Origin: Macrothele yani
Lineage: Eukaryota; Arthropoda; Arachnida; Araneae; Macrothelidae
Direction: 5' to 3'
Assembly: GCA_039090855.1 (NCBI GenBank)
Contig: CM076995.1
Span: 118,122,270-118,186,269 of the forward strand
Length of the DNA: 64,000 bases
Under the pieces are notes generated by a model that made no database searches, was not told the DNA's origin, and saw only the letters and a list, made by a program, of their open reading frames with translations. Below are positions 53,131 through 64,000 of the stretch, one piece after another. The position numbers and the translations under genes are program-made. Positions within the stretch are counted from its first letter, which is position 1, and each line of letters starts with the position of its first letter.

Positions 53131-53753
53131 CTTAAGGAAAAAAAAACTATCGTTACGTTGAAAAAATTAATTAATGAATTATATGAAACTGACTTTTATG
53201 AAAAATACCTCGCAATATTGTAAAATGAAAGAGGGAAGCATTCAATTACACATTGCATACGAAACAGACATCTTTAAGCACACGCTCGAGCACAGCAAAT
53301 TAGTCCGGTCGGTAGAGAACTCAGCTACCACGCCAACGGCCCTGTTTCAAATCCACTCAGATGCAAGCGGGCGTTTTTCCGGTCGGTTGAGAAAATTTCC
53401 CCAGCGCAGTGTGTTAATTCACAAGTTTCGTAAGGGTAGGAAAAAAAAAATTGTAGGTTTGGGGAACTGCGGTTGCCCTTCATTTTTTTTTATTATTATT
53501 ATGGCTACTACTGGGAAATTGGCGGACAAGATTCGGCAAGCCACCAGTTACGTCACGTGGTTGCCGGCTGCCACTACCGGCACACTAGTGGACCACATTA
53601 GGCTATACATCATTTCTGGCACGTGCCTACAGGGCCACTGATGGCCCTGTTGTGGCATATGAAAACTGATGGGGTGCCAACTGCAGGCCAGCTGACAGTG
53701 CTGGCTGCCAACAATGGCCCAGTGCTGGCCCAGCAAGACTGTTTTTTCTGGGT
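52206..53753. mobile_element. Possible element with CCCAGCAAAAACA-type ends
   Basis: CCCAGCAAAAACACAAG at 52206 and CTTGCTGGGCC/GACTGTTTTTTCTGGG ending at 53753 look inverted, each followed inward by GGCCAGCACTGGGCC-type words. The direct repeat TATACAGGTATGYAACT lies just outside both ends (52176-52192, 53757-53773). The other copy at 15126 shows only one end, so the assignment is tentative. Confidence 0.4.
52648..52702. repeat. Perfect 19-bp inverted repeat
   Basis: CCACTCCATTCCATGAATT (52648-52666) and its exact complement (52684-52702), 17-nt loop. The related block copy 1 has only one half (GGAATGGAGTGG near 14571). Confidence 0.88.
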
Positions 53754-53773
53754 TATTATACAGGTATGTAACT

Positions 53774-54649
53774 AATTTTATTAAAAATGGATGGACTGAA
53801 CATTGGCAAAAAATGACTCTAAACTTTAGACTCTTTTGTATTCCAAAAAGTGCAAAAACTCCAAGGCAGTTTAAAAATTAATGAGTATGTATTTAGGAAG
53901 GGGGGGGGCAGCCTGTAGAAAAATGGGAAAAAATCTTCCTTTCAGTGCTTCGTTTACAGAGTTGTTCTCAAACTTGCCCCAGCAAAAATAATACTCGCCC
54001 ATCCGTCACCCATATTGATTTCGAAGTCTAGCGACCTCCCTGATGTGTAGCACCACCTTTTGGCGCAACCCACCACAAAATTTTTAACACTGTACATAGG
54101 AAAGATGCGTAACACTGATACGTCAAGAACTATCCTCTTACTTTCGGTTAAAATCCATGTTTTACATTTGCGATGTGAATGCTGTCAAATGGTAACTGTA
54201 GCACTATATATAATATGAGATATTACGCCTTGTACGAATCTTGAAAATGTTCATAGATTGTATGATCAGTTACAAGGTACAATGGTAGAAATATCTTGAA
54301 AACAGCTATGCAGTTTCTTGAAGTCAGTCTGTTCTTCACGTATTGTTTAGGCATTGAAAGCTTGACGAGTCCAGCTTAGAGTCCATGCTATAATATTTAA
54401 TAATAACGACAGTCTAGTCAAAATTTAGAAGACATTCAATTCACCGTCGCTTCAGCTGCCCCCAATGACTCTCTCTTCAGTCGCTTCTTTTCCACAGAGG
54501 CAAGGTTAGAAACAAATCTATAATCAAAACACACTTAAAAAACAACAACAAAAAAGAAAAAGAAAGAAACGAAGTATTCCGATTATAATGGAAGTGACCA
54601 AGTGTGTTTTTTACGCTTTCCAACCGTAGGTTGAAAAAGCGTACATGCT
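53774..54649. other. No recognisable gene
   Basis: Mixed DNA and an A-rich stretch at 54535-54570. Just upstream, at 53310-53355, a very weak tRNA-like sequence (GTCGGTAGAGAAC...GTTTCAAATCC) was seen but is too decayed to call. Confidence 0.45.
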
Positions 54650-55265
54650 CCAGCTTTGTCCGTCCGCACGATAGCTCGCGTAAAAATGATTCGATTTGGA
54701 TGAAAATTTAGTATGTGATAATGGACAACCTGGGGAGGAACCCTATTGAAAATGGACGAAATGGGGTCAAAGGCCAAGGCATAGGAGCGGGATCCATTCC
54801 GTCGCCCTTATGCGTCATAACTTAGGTAAAAATGCTTCGATTGCGACAGAACTTCATCATGTTGTTCCGAAGATGTACTGAACCGGTTCTGTTTAATATC
54901 ATCGAAATGGGGGTCAAGGTCACGGTACAGGAGCGGGATTTATTCCACAGCCGTTATCCTCATAACTTGACTAAAAATGCTTCCATTGCGACAAAACATT
55001 AGCATGTTGTTCCGGAGGTATACTGAACCGGTTCTGTTGAATATCATCGAAATGGGGCAAAAGGTACGGGCATAGAAGCGAGATTTATTCCACACCCATT
55101 ATCCTCATAACCTGACTAAAAATGCTTCTATTGCGACAAAACTTTAGTATGTTGTTCCGGAAGTATACTTTACCGGTTCTGTTGAATATCATCGAAATGG
55201 GGTCAAAGGTCAGGGCACAGGAGCGAGATTTATTCCAGAGCCATTATCCTCATAACTTCAGTAAT
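54650..55265. repeat. About 145-bp tandem repeat, 3.5-4 units
   Basis: ATCGAAATGG recurs at 54901, 55045 and 55191, with an earlier variant near 54757. Other shared words are GTTGTTCCG, CCGGTTCTGTT and GGAGCG(G/A)GATTTATTCC. The open frame at 55122-55379 is a by-product. Confidence 0.85.
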
Positions 55266-55269
55266 AACT

Positions 55270-56831
55270 TGAGTAATGATTTCTTGTATGTTGGAAAGTG
55301 TATCATAATCAATGCCTTGCATGATTTTACTAACTTGTTGGTTATAGATTCTGACCTTGCATCTGTGGAAAGGAAGTGACTCAAGAGAGAGTCACTAGAT
55401 GGCTGACCCTGAAGCTGAGGAGACGGTGAGATGAATGTTTTCTAAATTTTTGTACTGGACTGTAGTTATTATTCAATATTATCGCATGCTGTCTAATATG
55501 GACTCGTAAAGCTTTTAATGCCTAAACAATACATGAAAAACAGACTGGCCTCATGAAAATTGAAAATACATAACTACTTTCAAGAGATTTATAATATGGG
55601 AATTTGTGTACCGAAATGAAATTTCGTTTGTTGACGAATGTTCTGAGATAAAAATGGGCTGGACTTATCCAAAAGCCATGCGTAGATAAATACAATCCAT
55701 TCGACTCAACTTTGTGTACCCTTTCACACAAGTCCTGAGAAAATGCCTTACCTCTGCGGCAACTTACAGTTTGGCCAAGACAGCCGCAATTTTAGAAAGC
55801 CCACAACATCTTTAACGCAGAAGATCGATTTAACGCAGAAGCGTTAAATCGATCAACGGATATATTCCACCTGCACATAATACCTAAGGTACAATCTAGG
55901 CATTGTATGTAAAAAAAAAACGTGGTATAAATCAATAAATCCACCTACATACAATACCTAGATACAATTTGGGCAGTGTATGTATAACGGCAACGTATAT
56001 TCCATTTACATAAAATCCATTCTACGGTCTGCCATTAGTCTGTATTAAAAAAAAAAAAAAAAAAAAGCTAAATATCATGGTAAACCTTGCTCTATGGTAA
56101 TTCTGTCCAACATCTATAGAGGCACAGGACAAGCTTTTTAAAAGAATTTGATGGCGGTCTGCGTTTTTGCTTAAATGCATAGTATGTACATATAAAAATG
56201 TCCTAAATTTATTAAATCTTTTAAGCTCTTTTAATTAATACCAGAAAAGTTAAAAATTAAAATTTGAAAAAAAAACAAAAAAAAAACTTATGTTCAATGA
56301 GAGCACTGTGGACCATTGAACTCCACTAAAAGTTGTTGAATGTCAACTTTGATGCTTGTCGTTGAAAATCGAAGTAATTGGTCAATAGTAAAAGTCTTTC
56401 ATATAAAAAAAATGCCCTCCCGCATATGTAAGTACTTCTAAAGATTGAAATAACTTTTAATTCCAAATCTCTTATGCTTAGGTATTCTCACTGAAAAAAA
56501 AAAAAAAAAAAAAAAAAAATCGGCTCCAGTCTCTGATCCAGCTCTAATAAATTCATCTGTTTGAAGTTCAGTTGATTCCATTTGATTAATGGGTTTTGTG
56601 CTTTCAATGCCAACATTGAATGGATTGCTGAACAGATGTATGCTTGGTTTGAGTACACCAAAATGTTGATACCTGTCATCAGAATGCTTAATACGAGTGC
56701 CAACCTCAGGAAAAAATACTCTAAAATCTATAGTTTCACTAAGTTTATTGTCATTTCATCAAAAAGCTCCTTGCAGGATTGGAAGTGAGTCAAACTGTTT
56801 CTTTCTAGATTTGATTTCAACAATGGGAGCT
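55270..56831. other. No gene; simple repeats
   Basis: Includes the hairpin at 55823-55854, A-runs at 56046-56065 and 56492-56519, and an inverted GTACAATCTAGGCATTGTAT-type repeat at 55880-55985. No coding similarity. Confidence 0.5.
55823..55854. repeat. Perfect 14-bp inverted repeat
   Basis: GATCGATTTAACGC (55823-55836) and its complement (55841-55854) with a 4-nt loop AGAA. Confidence 0.88.
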
Positions 56832-58480
56832 TGCGGTGGCGGATTTAGACTTATCGGGGCCCTGAGCACAGCGTCAGTTTAAGGGCCCCATCACTTTGCC
56901 GGGCATCCTTAAACAACAGCCCGCGCATTTTTACTCTCTCCTACTAATGTATAAAAAAATATTATAACTGCAGAAACAAATTGACCTCCAGATTTCAACA
57001 GAAATACCCATTTCGGCCTCCCCAGAACATGATTTGACTATTTTCATGGTCCACGGTGGGGTCTCTATGTGTTTGTGTGGTTTGTTGTCGCCTTAAGGCT
57101 GTCTTTGAATTAGTGTTAGGCTTCATCTTCTGCGATAGATGGCGCAAAATATCATTCCTTTTACGTCTTGAGGGATTGTACCAGAAGTTGCCGTCAGCGA
57201 ATGACTGAAGACCTTACCATATTCAGAATGGAAGCGGTCTTTCGTTGGCTCCACAAAGAAAATACAAAATACGCACTGTTACGTTTTAACCAATGACATT
57301 GTTTGGGGTGGAGCTTAGTAGGTAGGCGTAGTTTCTGTCTCAAATTCAACTGTTTTCTGGTAATGTACACATTTTCTCTTCAAAAAATGAATGTACAGTA
57401 GAATTTAAGATGATCTATAGAAGACAAGATTCCAATCTCACTTCAATGCCCATTCTTTGATTTCTATTTGGCCTAGATAATTAAAAAAATTAGACATAAA
57501 TGAGAGATTTCGTTTCTTCCACACAGAAACACTGCCAAGATCACTTCTGGCGCCATCTAGCGCCAAATTGGAATACTTTCGAGTCAGATAAATTGAAGTA
57601 AAAAAAAAATTAACAAATTTTTGGAAAAATAACTGCGACAAGTATTAGCTATGGGTCGTTTTTATTTGAGCTCAAAATTTCAAATTCCACAAAGTAATGA
57701 GTTTTTGAGAAAATGTGTACAAAAGAATTTGCATTACAGATATAGGACAGAATTTCTGTTACACTCATTCGAAGACAGCCTTAACCTCAAAAACTATTAC
57801 AGCTATCAAGACAAAATTTAATACTGAGGGCTTTTGTGATACCCTGATGGTGAGGAAGAAAAGTCGGGATTTTTATAGAGTACTTTAGCAAGTTACGTAA
57901 GATTAGTTTATGGTACTGCTTTAATTAACATTTATGTTATATACATGCGGTGTGGAATCTGCTGTCGCATGTCGAAAGATTCCACCCTACTGACAGTTAA
58001 TTCCCTCACAGACAGTCCGAACATGGATGAAATCTATTCCTGTGCCTCGTAAAATACGTTTTTCGATGCCATTTTACTCGTACGATATCAGTCTTGCGAT
58101 TGTCCCTTAAACATAACTTAATGGGAGGGAAAGGAATTTTAAGGGAAAGATGGGGGGAATCATAAAATACCGAACAAAAGAGCTAAATGTTAATTACATT
58201 CTAAGGAAATTGGCCAGAAATAACACCCCAATTTCTAAGCTCAGTTGTAGTGTAGCGTTTAGTAACATTACTTTTAAAACGATATTAGTCGGCCTGCATT
58301 TAAGCTAGTAAATTCATACATGTGGATGACGTACTTCGATTTCGGGCTACCCCTAAATCTTCCCAAACTCAGAACAGCGAATTCATCCCTCGATCTATGA
58401 CTTTTCTCTTTTCTTAGAAACAAAATTAAAATATATATATATTCATTGGCTTTCCTGTAAATCCGCGTCTGGGAGCTTGT
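56832..58480 (+). mobile_element. hAT-like non-autonomous repeat, copy 2
   Basis: Starts CGGTGGCGGATTTAGACTTA and follows copy 1 (46217-48250) to about 58440. Interrupted by the TTAA MITE (57097-57780). It lacks the 47007-47679 insertion, giving the empty site for it. The right end is lost or diverged. Confidence 0.65.
57097..57780. mobile_element. TTAA-target MITE, copy 2
   Basis: Ends GGCTGTCTTTGAATTAGTGT (57097) and ACACTCATTCGAAGACAGCC (to 57780), with TTAA on both sides (57093-57096, 57781-57784). About 93-95% similar by eye to 36807-37505 and in the same orientation. Confidence 0.93.
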
Positions 58481-59519
58481 TACGAAAACTGGCTACATGA
58501 CAGTAAAGATTATAAGTATTGTGGTCTATCCCTTTTAGAGAAACATTTCGAGATTCAAGTGCTGCTTGATTTAAATTAGGAAAGCTAGTAAGCTAAGAAA
58601 AGCGACATCGCTGGGACTCTTAGTTAGATCAGTATCGCATTTTATATCTTCCAATAAAAAGAGATGTACTTTCCGAAGTTGAAAAAATCTCGCTAAACAA
58701 TTTCCAGCACTCAATCGACGGATTAGATTGTGCAGGAGCATGTCGCCATATTCAGCATCAAGTTCATCTAAAAATGTTTTGAATTTTCTATGCTAAGGGC
58801 ACGGTTTCCACAACTAATTAAATTCATTTTTACTACCTTGTTCATTGTACTTTATAGTCACGGCGAAGACCCACATAATGCTTGTTAGTGTACAGTGGAG
58901 TTCAACATTTCAGATTTGATTCCATCTCTCTCCAGTTAGAAATGAAATTTAGTTCATTCATTTGTGGGCCGCATGCGGCCCGGGGACCACTAATTACTGC
59001 TGTGTGACTTCAGAAAATTTACAAAAAAGTTATCCAATAGCTTTGCAAATAATATAAATGTACATTCCATAGCTGAAAAACACAAGTAAAACTTCGATAT
59101 TCATTAACCGTATTTGATTTAGTATGGATTTTTGGATTACTTTGCTTAGAAACAAGTGTTTCAATAGACAATATACGATGTATTTTTTTTATTATGTCTG
59201 CAGAAATAATGAAAAAAATATTATATATTTATGTTTTTTCTTAAAAGAAAAATTTTTTGCCAAGGAAAGCTAGAAACTGTAGGGAAAATTTCACTCATGC
59301 TTACTTCTATCAGATCTAAAATAGATTTTTAGTGTGTCCCATAGTAGAAGCAATTCCATGACAAATAAATGTGTGCGTGTCAAGACAAGTGAAAACACAT
59401 GGCAAATTTTGATGTGGCTTACTTTGTCAGATAAAAATCCGGTTTGTAGGAGCAAAAACCAGGAGATCAATATACAGTTATGGGCCTAACGCAAGACATG
59501 TACATTAAACAAAGCGAAA
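58481..59519. other. No recognisable feature
   Basis: AT-rich DNA with short open frames only. Confidence 0.5.
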
Positions 59520-60719
59520 CATACTCAGTCATATCACAATAATATGACCACCTCCCTAATAATGAACCACCTTTGGTCCTGATGACAGCAACGATACGGC
59601 GTGGCATGGACGCAATGAGGTCCTGGAAGATTGCCCGAGGCACGCGTGCCCATTCGAACTGCAGCAGAGCACGGAGGTCCCGGAGACGACGTCGTTGTGG
59701 GTCTGCACGTCGAACCTGTTGATCCAAATAGTCCCACAATACTCCATAGGATTGGGGTCGGGCGATTTCGCCGGCCAAAGGAGAACAGAGATGTCGCTAT
59801 CGTGTTCCCGGAACCAGTCACGCACCCTCTGAGCGGGTACATCGTCCTGTTGGTACACACTATCACCACCAGGGTAAACTTCCAACATGAAGGGACGCAT
59901 GTGGTCAGCGAGGACGGACAGGTAGCCATTGGCGTTCAGGGACCCGTGCAGTGGTACCAGCGTCCCAGGTCATACCTTGAAAACACCTCCCAGACATGCA
60001 CACTGCCACCGCCGGGCTATACTTGACTGACAAGCGTGTCCGGATGTTGGTTCTTGTGAGTCTGAGGCCGTGCCGTATCCACCACTGCCCGTCATTTCTG
60101 TGGAGTCGAAACCTCGATTCGTCGGAGAAGGCAACCTTTTCCCTCTCTTCCACTGTCCAATATTGGTAGTACGATGCGAACTGCAGGGGTCGTTGCCGAT
60201 GGACCTGGGTTAACATGGGCGCCTTGACGCAGCGTCGACTCCGGAGACCCATGCGTAACAGGGTTCGCTCTACTGTTATCGGGGACACGTACCTGGGTGC
60301 CCCAACGTTCATTTGTGTGGTCAAATGTACGTTGAGGCACCAGTCGACGGAAGTGACGTTCTCCTCTGAGGTCGATGGCCTTTGGGGATCCTCAATTATT
60401 ACGTGGGGAGATAATAGGTGCGCCAGCGGTGCATTCTGGGTACACTCTTACTGCAGCACCTCGCGAACAGCCCACGAAGTCTGCTATTTCTAAGATGCTT
60501 CCACCCTTGGCGCGGTAGCCGATGATCATTCCTTTTTGAACGTCCGTCAGAGCAATAGCTCTGCACATCGTGCTCACGTAGCGCACTATGGCTCATCTGT
60601 ATTAGCCGGCCGCTTATACCTCCGTGTGGTCGACCTTGTCACGTGCACTCTGTGACGCGCCTGGGCGGGTACGCTGTGATTCCGGGGGCCGTCATATTAT
60701 TCTGATACGACCGTGTATG
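59520..60719 (-). mobile_element. Tc1-like element E with decayed transposase
   Basis: Inverted ends: GTCATATCACAATAATATGA (from 59528) and the complement of GTCGTATCAGAATAATATGA at 60711, preceded by CATAC on both. Minus-strand transposase: MCRAIALTDVQKGMIIGYRA (HTH, from 60571), SPITVERTLLRMGLRSRRCV, VAFSDESRFRLHRND (first D), and DSVYQQDDVPAQRVRDWFRE (second D; the usual DNA reads DDV). LLWPAKSPDPNPMEY follows (the E), then a frameshift and LWDYLDQQVRRADPQRRRLR. Frame breaks near 60420 and 59950. At about 1.2 kb it has full family length. Confidence 0.88.
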
Positions 60720-60844
60720 TGGATGACGTTGCTCACTACTATCATATCCATTGAACTAAAACTAATTTTTCCTATCTGACACCCAGAAGAGAAGATCTTT
60801 AAATAAAAACAAAGATATATTTGCATCATCTGGCAGGAAGATTC

Positions 60845-61010
60845 TTTTTTATTTTTTATTTTATTTTTAAGTTTCGGGTTTAATGGCTGCCATGCTGAGC
60901 AACTCCGTGGGCTATAAGCGGTTGATGCCACTGGTTCCAGGGAAAGGACAGAGCCTTCGGACAAGCACATCGTTCATGTCTCATTCGGGAGTCGAACCCG
61001 GACACACATT
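60845..61010 (-). mobile_element. tRNA-derived SINE, family beta, copy 3 (5'-truncated)
   Basis: The minus strand reads GTCCGGGTTCGACTCCCG (B box), GGAACCAGTGGCATC, ATAGCCCACGGAGTTGCTCA and an A-rich tail (60845-60875 on plus as T). It matches 2724-2943. The A box is missing. Confidence 0.75.
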
Positions 61011-61015
61011 GCACG

Positions 61016-62668
61016 AATGTTCAGCAAACAGTACTTCTTATTACAAATAGTAAAATAATAAGAACATTTGATTTTCAACGACTGCCGGGAAAACTCTGTT
61101 ACATTATAACCATTACAACAAGAATTCTTCCCCAGTTTCTAAAAGCTGGGGTATTCAGAGTAGTCGGCAGACAAAAATTTAACAAAGTCACGTCATTTGA
61201 CACATGACAAACGATTGGGTAATAAATAATTGGTATGGGTAGTCAGGAGACTTACACTTCGTATTTATCAGGGACTTCAGTACTTCAAGAGAAAAAATTT
61301 CAGAGGAACTAACAATTTTATGGACGAGTCAAAAAAAAAGAAAAAGAAAGAAAAAACCATAAGCGGTTTATAATGAACTTCTTTTTCCCCTTTCAAACAT
61401 CCGTTTGTAGTTTTCCAATTTTCAGTTTCCATGTTATGAAAAATAAATTTTATCACCCTGTCTTGGATGAAACACATGCAGTCTGTTTTAGCTCTACTTG
61501 ACTTCATACTACTACAAATATCTTCTAACGTCTCCTTCAACGTTTTAGCTTTTCATCGTTTTTACCTTTGTCACACGCATAACATCATTTGCGAAATAGG
61601 CCCATGGTGTTACTATTGACACTTCTGGTATTACCAAGCACATATCAACATTAAATTAAAGGTGACTTTTAACGCTCTTTTGTTCCGATCATTCTAATAC
61701 TGAAATCGAAAAACTGCGTAGTTCAGAAACTGCATGGTGAGTTCTGAATCTGATTTATTTTTATGTTAGAAAATGTTCTCATTACTACACACTTTAGCTT
61801 GATAGCATCACTCTCGTGTTTTGATATCTTTTTACTTATTTCCAACAGTTTTTGAAACCCTGTTTCGATTGGAAACAAAATCATTTAAACTGCAGCGTTG
61901 AAGTTCGTCGGACACGCCCCGCGACCCAAACAAATTCAGATTTGACTGATGGAAAGAAAGGCCGGAAGCCTTTCCCGAAATTGATGAAAATTATCGTGTG
62001 GTTACAAAGCTATTAATTAACTTTCTTTTTCCTCCATCGTGTCACGTCTGTGGTCTCTTAACTGTGAATATCTTACATTACCTTTTATGGGGAAGTGTCT
62101 AAATGACATGTTTTGGAATTCAACACATGCATGATGGTAGCGCAGTCCGAAAAGTTCTTGGCATGTAACCTTCGAATCCACGTTTCAAGGCTTATTTTCG
62201 TATGGTACTTCATGTGGTGACGCAAGAGATACAGAATTCGCTAACAATTAAAAAAAGTAATATAATGTATTGCATTATCATGCAACATAATTAATTTTCA
62301 AGTTTTTGAAGTTGTAAAACGGTAGGGGTTGTTCACTGTAAAGTGTTCCGTCCTGCGACTTAACAATACCCTCATGTTTTATGTTGAATCGTTGCTTGAA
62401 GAAGTTCTTGCTGCAGTGTGCCACCTTAATTATACACTTGAATAATTGTAAATAGTAAACGATCCAAAGTCAGGAATTAACAGAATCGAGTACTTACTAA
62501 TTCAACGTCCAAACTTTATTCAGCAGACAGGTGCGACGAGGATGAATAACGTTGAAGTCACTTCACTTCGTAATAACAAGATGAAGATATAAATCAAGCA
62601 TTTCAAACAATTAATTCGCTAGCCAGACAAGACACAATTATCAGACTTTAGCTTGCTATAACAAAGCG
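61016..62668. other. No recognisable gene
   Basis: AT-rich DNA, no repeat shared with the rest of the window seen. The minus-strand frame at 61277-61540 has no known domain. Confidence 0.5.
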
Positions 62669-62670
62669 TA

Positions 62671-63385
62671 CACAGTCCAATCAAAATATTATGACCACCC
62701 CTGACGTAAGAAGGATCCGTAACCAGCAGCCAGATGGCGTGCCTAGCAACATATGCAAATCATGTGAGGCATTCAAAAGGACACGAACTCGCGGACGGTA
62801 TCTAGTTTCGCGTGAAAATGGGAAAGGGACGTGATCTAATGGAGTTTGAAAAAGGAATGATTGTTGGCCACCGACTGAAAGGTAGTGGCATTATAGAAAT
62901 GGCCGATATTGTGGGCTGCTCACGTGGTTCGGTAGTTAAAGTATCCCAGAATAGAAAGAAACCGGCAAGACCTGCAGCATTCGGGGTAATAGTGGACGCG
63001 CACGCAGAATTGACGACCGTGGGTAGCGACGGCTATCCCGACTAGTGCGGTCTAACAGACTGGCCACAGTGGAACAACTGGCCATGTCACACTGCCATTA
63101 TTGCTCGAGAATGACTCGCTGAACATGAAGATTTTCAGGTATTGCCCTGGCCTCCAAATTCCTCAGACATCAATCTATTCGAGCATCTTGTTGTTTGTGT
63201 TGGAACAGCAAATCCGATCTGCCGCGGTTCAACCACGTAACTTACAAAAATTAAAGAATCTGCTGGTCAAGACGCCTTTATAAAACTTATAGCGTCGAAG
63301 TCTCGCCGGGTAAGAGCTGTTTCGGTGGCACGTGGAGGACCAATACCATATTAGGCAGGTGGTCATTTGTTTTTGCTCTTCGGTG
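62671..63385 (+). mobile_element. Tc1-like element F, internally deleted
   Basis: Left end CACAGTCCAATCAAAATATT after TA, right end TTTTTGCTCTTCGGTG before TA. The transposase start MGKGRDLMEFEKGMIVGHRL (from 62818) continues through IVGCSRGSVVKVSQ. A large internal deletion near 63085 then joins it to a C-terminal part (AEHEDFQVLPWPPNSSDINL, FEHL with the catalytic E). Both catalytic D are deleted. A size of 0.7 kb and intact ends make it a MITE-like derivative. Confidence 0.82.
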
Positions 63386-63387
63386 TA

Positions 63388-64000
63388 TGTAAAATGGGAA
63401 AGGGCGTTACCTAATAGAGTTTGAAAAAGGAATGATTGTTGGCTACCGACTGAAGGATGATAGTGTTACAAAAACTGACGATATTGTGAGTTGATCACAT
63501 CGCGCAATTGTTAAAGTGTTCCAGGAATGGAAAGAAACTGGCAAGACATGCAATAATCGAGGTAACAGAGGAAGCATACGGAGTACTGACGACCGTGGGC
63601 AGCGACGGGTATCCCGACTAGTACGATCCAACAGACTGGTCACAGTGCGTCAACTGGCCAGAGCATTTAATGCAGGCACATCGAGGAGTGTATCGCAGAC
63701 CACAGTCCAACGAACTCTGCTCTCTGTGGGTTTCCGGAGCCGTCATCCACTCAAGGTACCCTTGCTGACGGCCAGCCATCGACGACTACGACCTGAATTT
63801 GCATCTGAGAAGAGGCATTGGACCACCTAACAGTGGAAGAATGTTACCTTTTCAGACGAATCACGTTTTCTGCTTTATCGTGTGGATGGTCGATGGAAAA
63901 TATGGCGAAGCACAGCTGACAGAAATCATCCCGACACGATGATCGACAAGAAACAGGCAGGAGGTGGCAGTGTGGTAGTGTGAAGCATGTTTTCTTGGAA
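63388..64000 (+). pseudogene. Tc1-like transposase G, same family as F, cut by window end
   Basis: Reads MGKGRYLIEFEKGMIVGYRL, a stop near 63496, then FQEWKETGKTCNNRGNRGSI, RLARLVRSNRLVTVRQLARA-like, TSRSVSQTTVQRTLLSVGFR, a stop near 63830, NVTFSDESRFLLYRVDGRWK (first D) and QAGGGSVVV with a stop near 63980. It begins directly after the right end of element F without its own 5' end. It shows the interior that F lost. The second D and the E lie beyond the window. Confidence 0.85.

Overview
This 64 kb window looks like intergenic DNA from an animal with a large, repeat-rich genome. An arthropod is most likely, judging by the mix of Tc1/mariner lineages, an RTE LINE ending in an ATG-type microsatellite, a Penelope-like remnant with a GIY-YIG domain, and several tRNA-derived SINE families. 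That is an inference, because no host marker gene is present. I recognise no cellular protein-coding gene, no intact tRNA or rRNA gene and no CRISPR array. The only long open coding region is the 988-codon endonuclease/reverse transcriptase ORF of an RTE-type LINE at 23230-26196.

Layout. 0-4 kb: a decayed Tc1-like transposase, an RTE fragment split by about 1.5 kb of insertions, and SINEs. 4.4-5 kb: a duplicated tRNA-like repeat. 5.9-11.5 kb: two inverted arms of degenerate CCCTAAT-type short repeats enclosing a LINE fragment, a tandem/inverted 130-bp repeat and a 2-kb element built of about 150-bp monomers. Each monomer carries a CTCF-like motif. 12.3-13.8 kb: a hAT element with a perfect 8-bp target duplication and a decayed transposase C-terminus. 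14-19.6 kb: a dispersed block, found again inverted at 51.5-53.1 kb, interrupted here by a cluster of three Tc1-like elements. 21-27.5 kb: another Tc1 remnant, then the intact RTE LINE followed by its own 5'-truncated copy. 28.9-36.5 kb: three mariner-type remnants plus SINEs. 34.65-39.97 kb: a long foldback element whose left arm was hit by a SINE, a mariner and a TTAA-type MITE. 40-41.1 kb: the 3' part of a Penelope-like element with a hammerhead-ribozyme-like sequence. 42.6-45.1 kb: a Tc1 remnant grading into about 56 copies of a 37-bp minisatellite that appears to derive from transposase coding sequence. 46-58.5 kb: two copies of a hAT-like repeat, each carrying a different nested MITE, plus the second (inverted) copy of the CTCF-like element. 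59.5-64 kb: three more Tc1-like elements, the last running off the window.

How the parts relate: this is a nested transposon graveyard. Several repeats occur twice in the window, so one copy serves as the empty or uninterrupted reference for the other. That allows insertion order and target duplications to be read directly. Functional hypotheses worth testing are the two inverted arrays of CTCF-like motifs and the ribozyme. Boundaries given without target duplications are approximate (tens of bases) because all alignments were done by eye.
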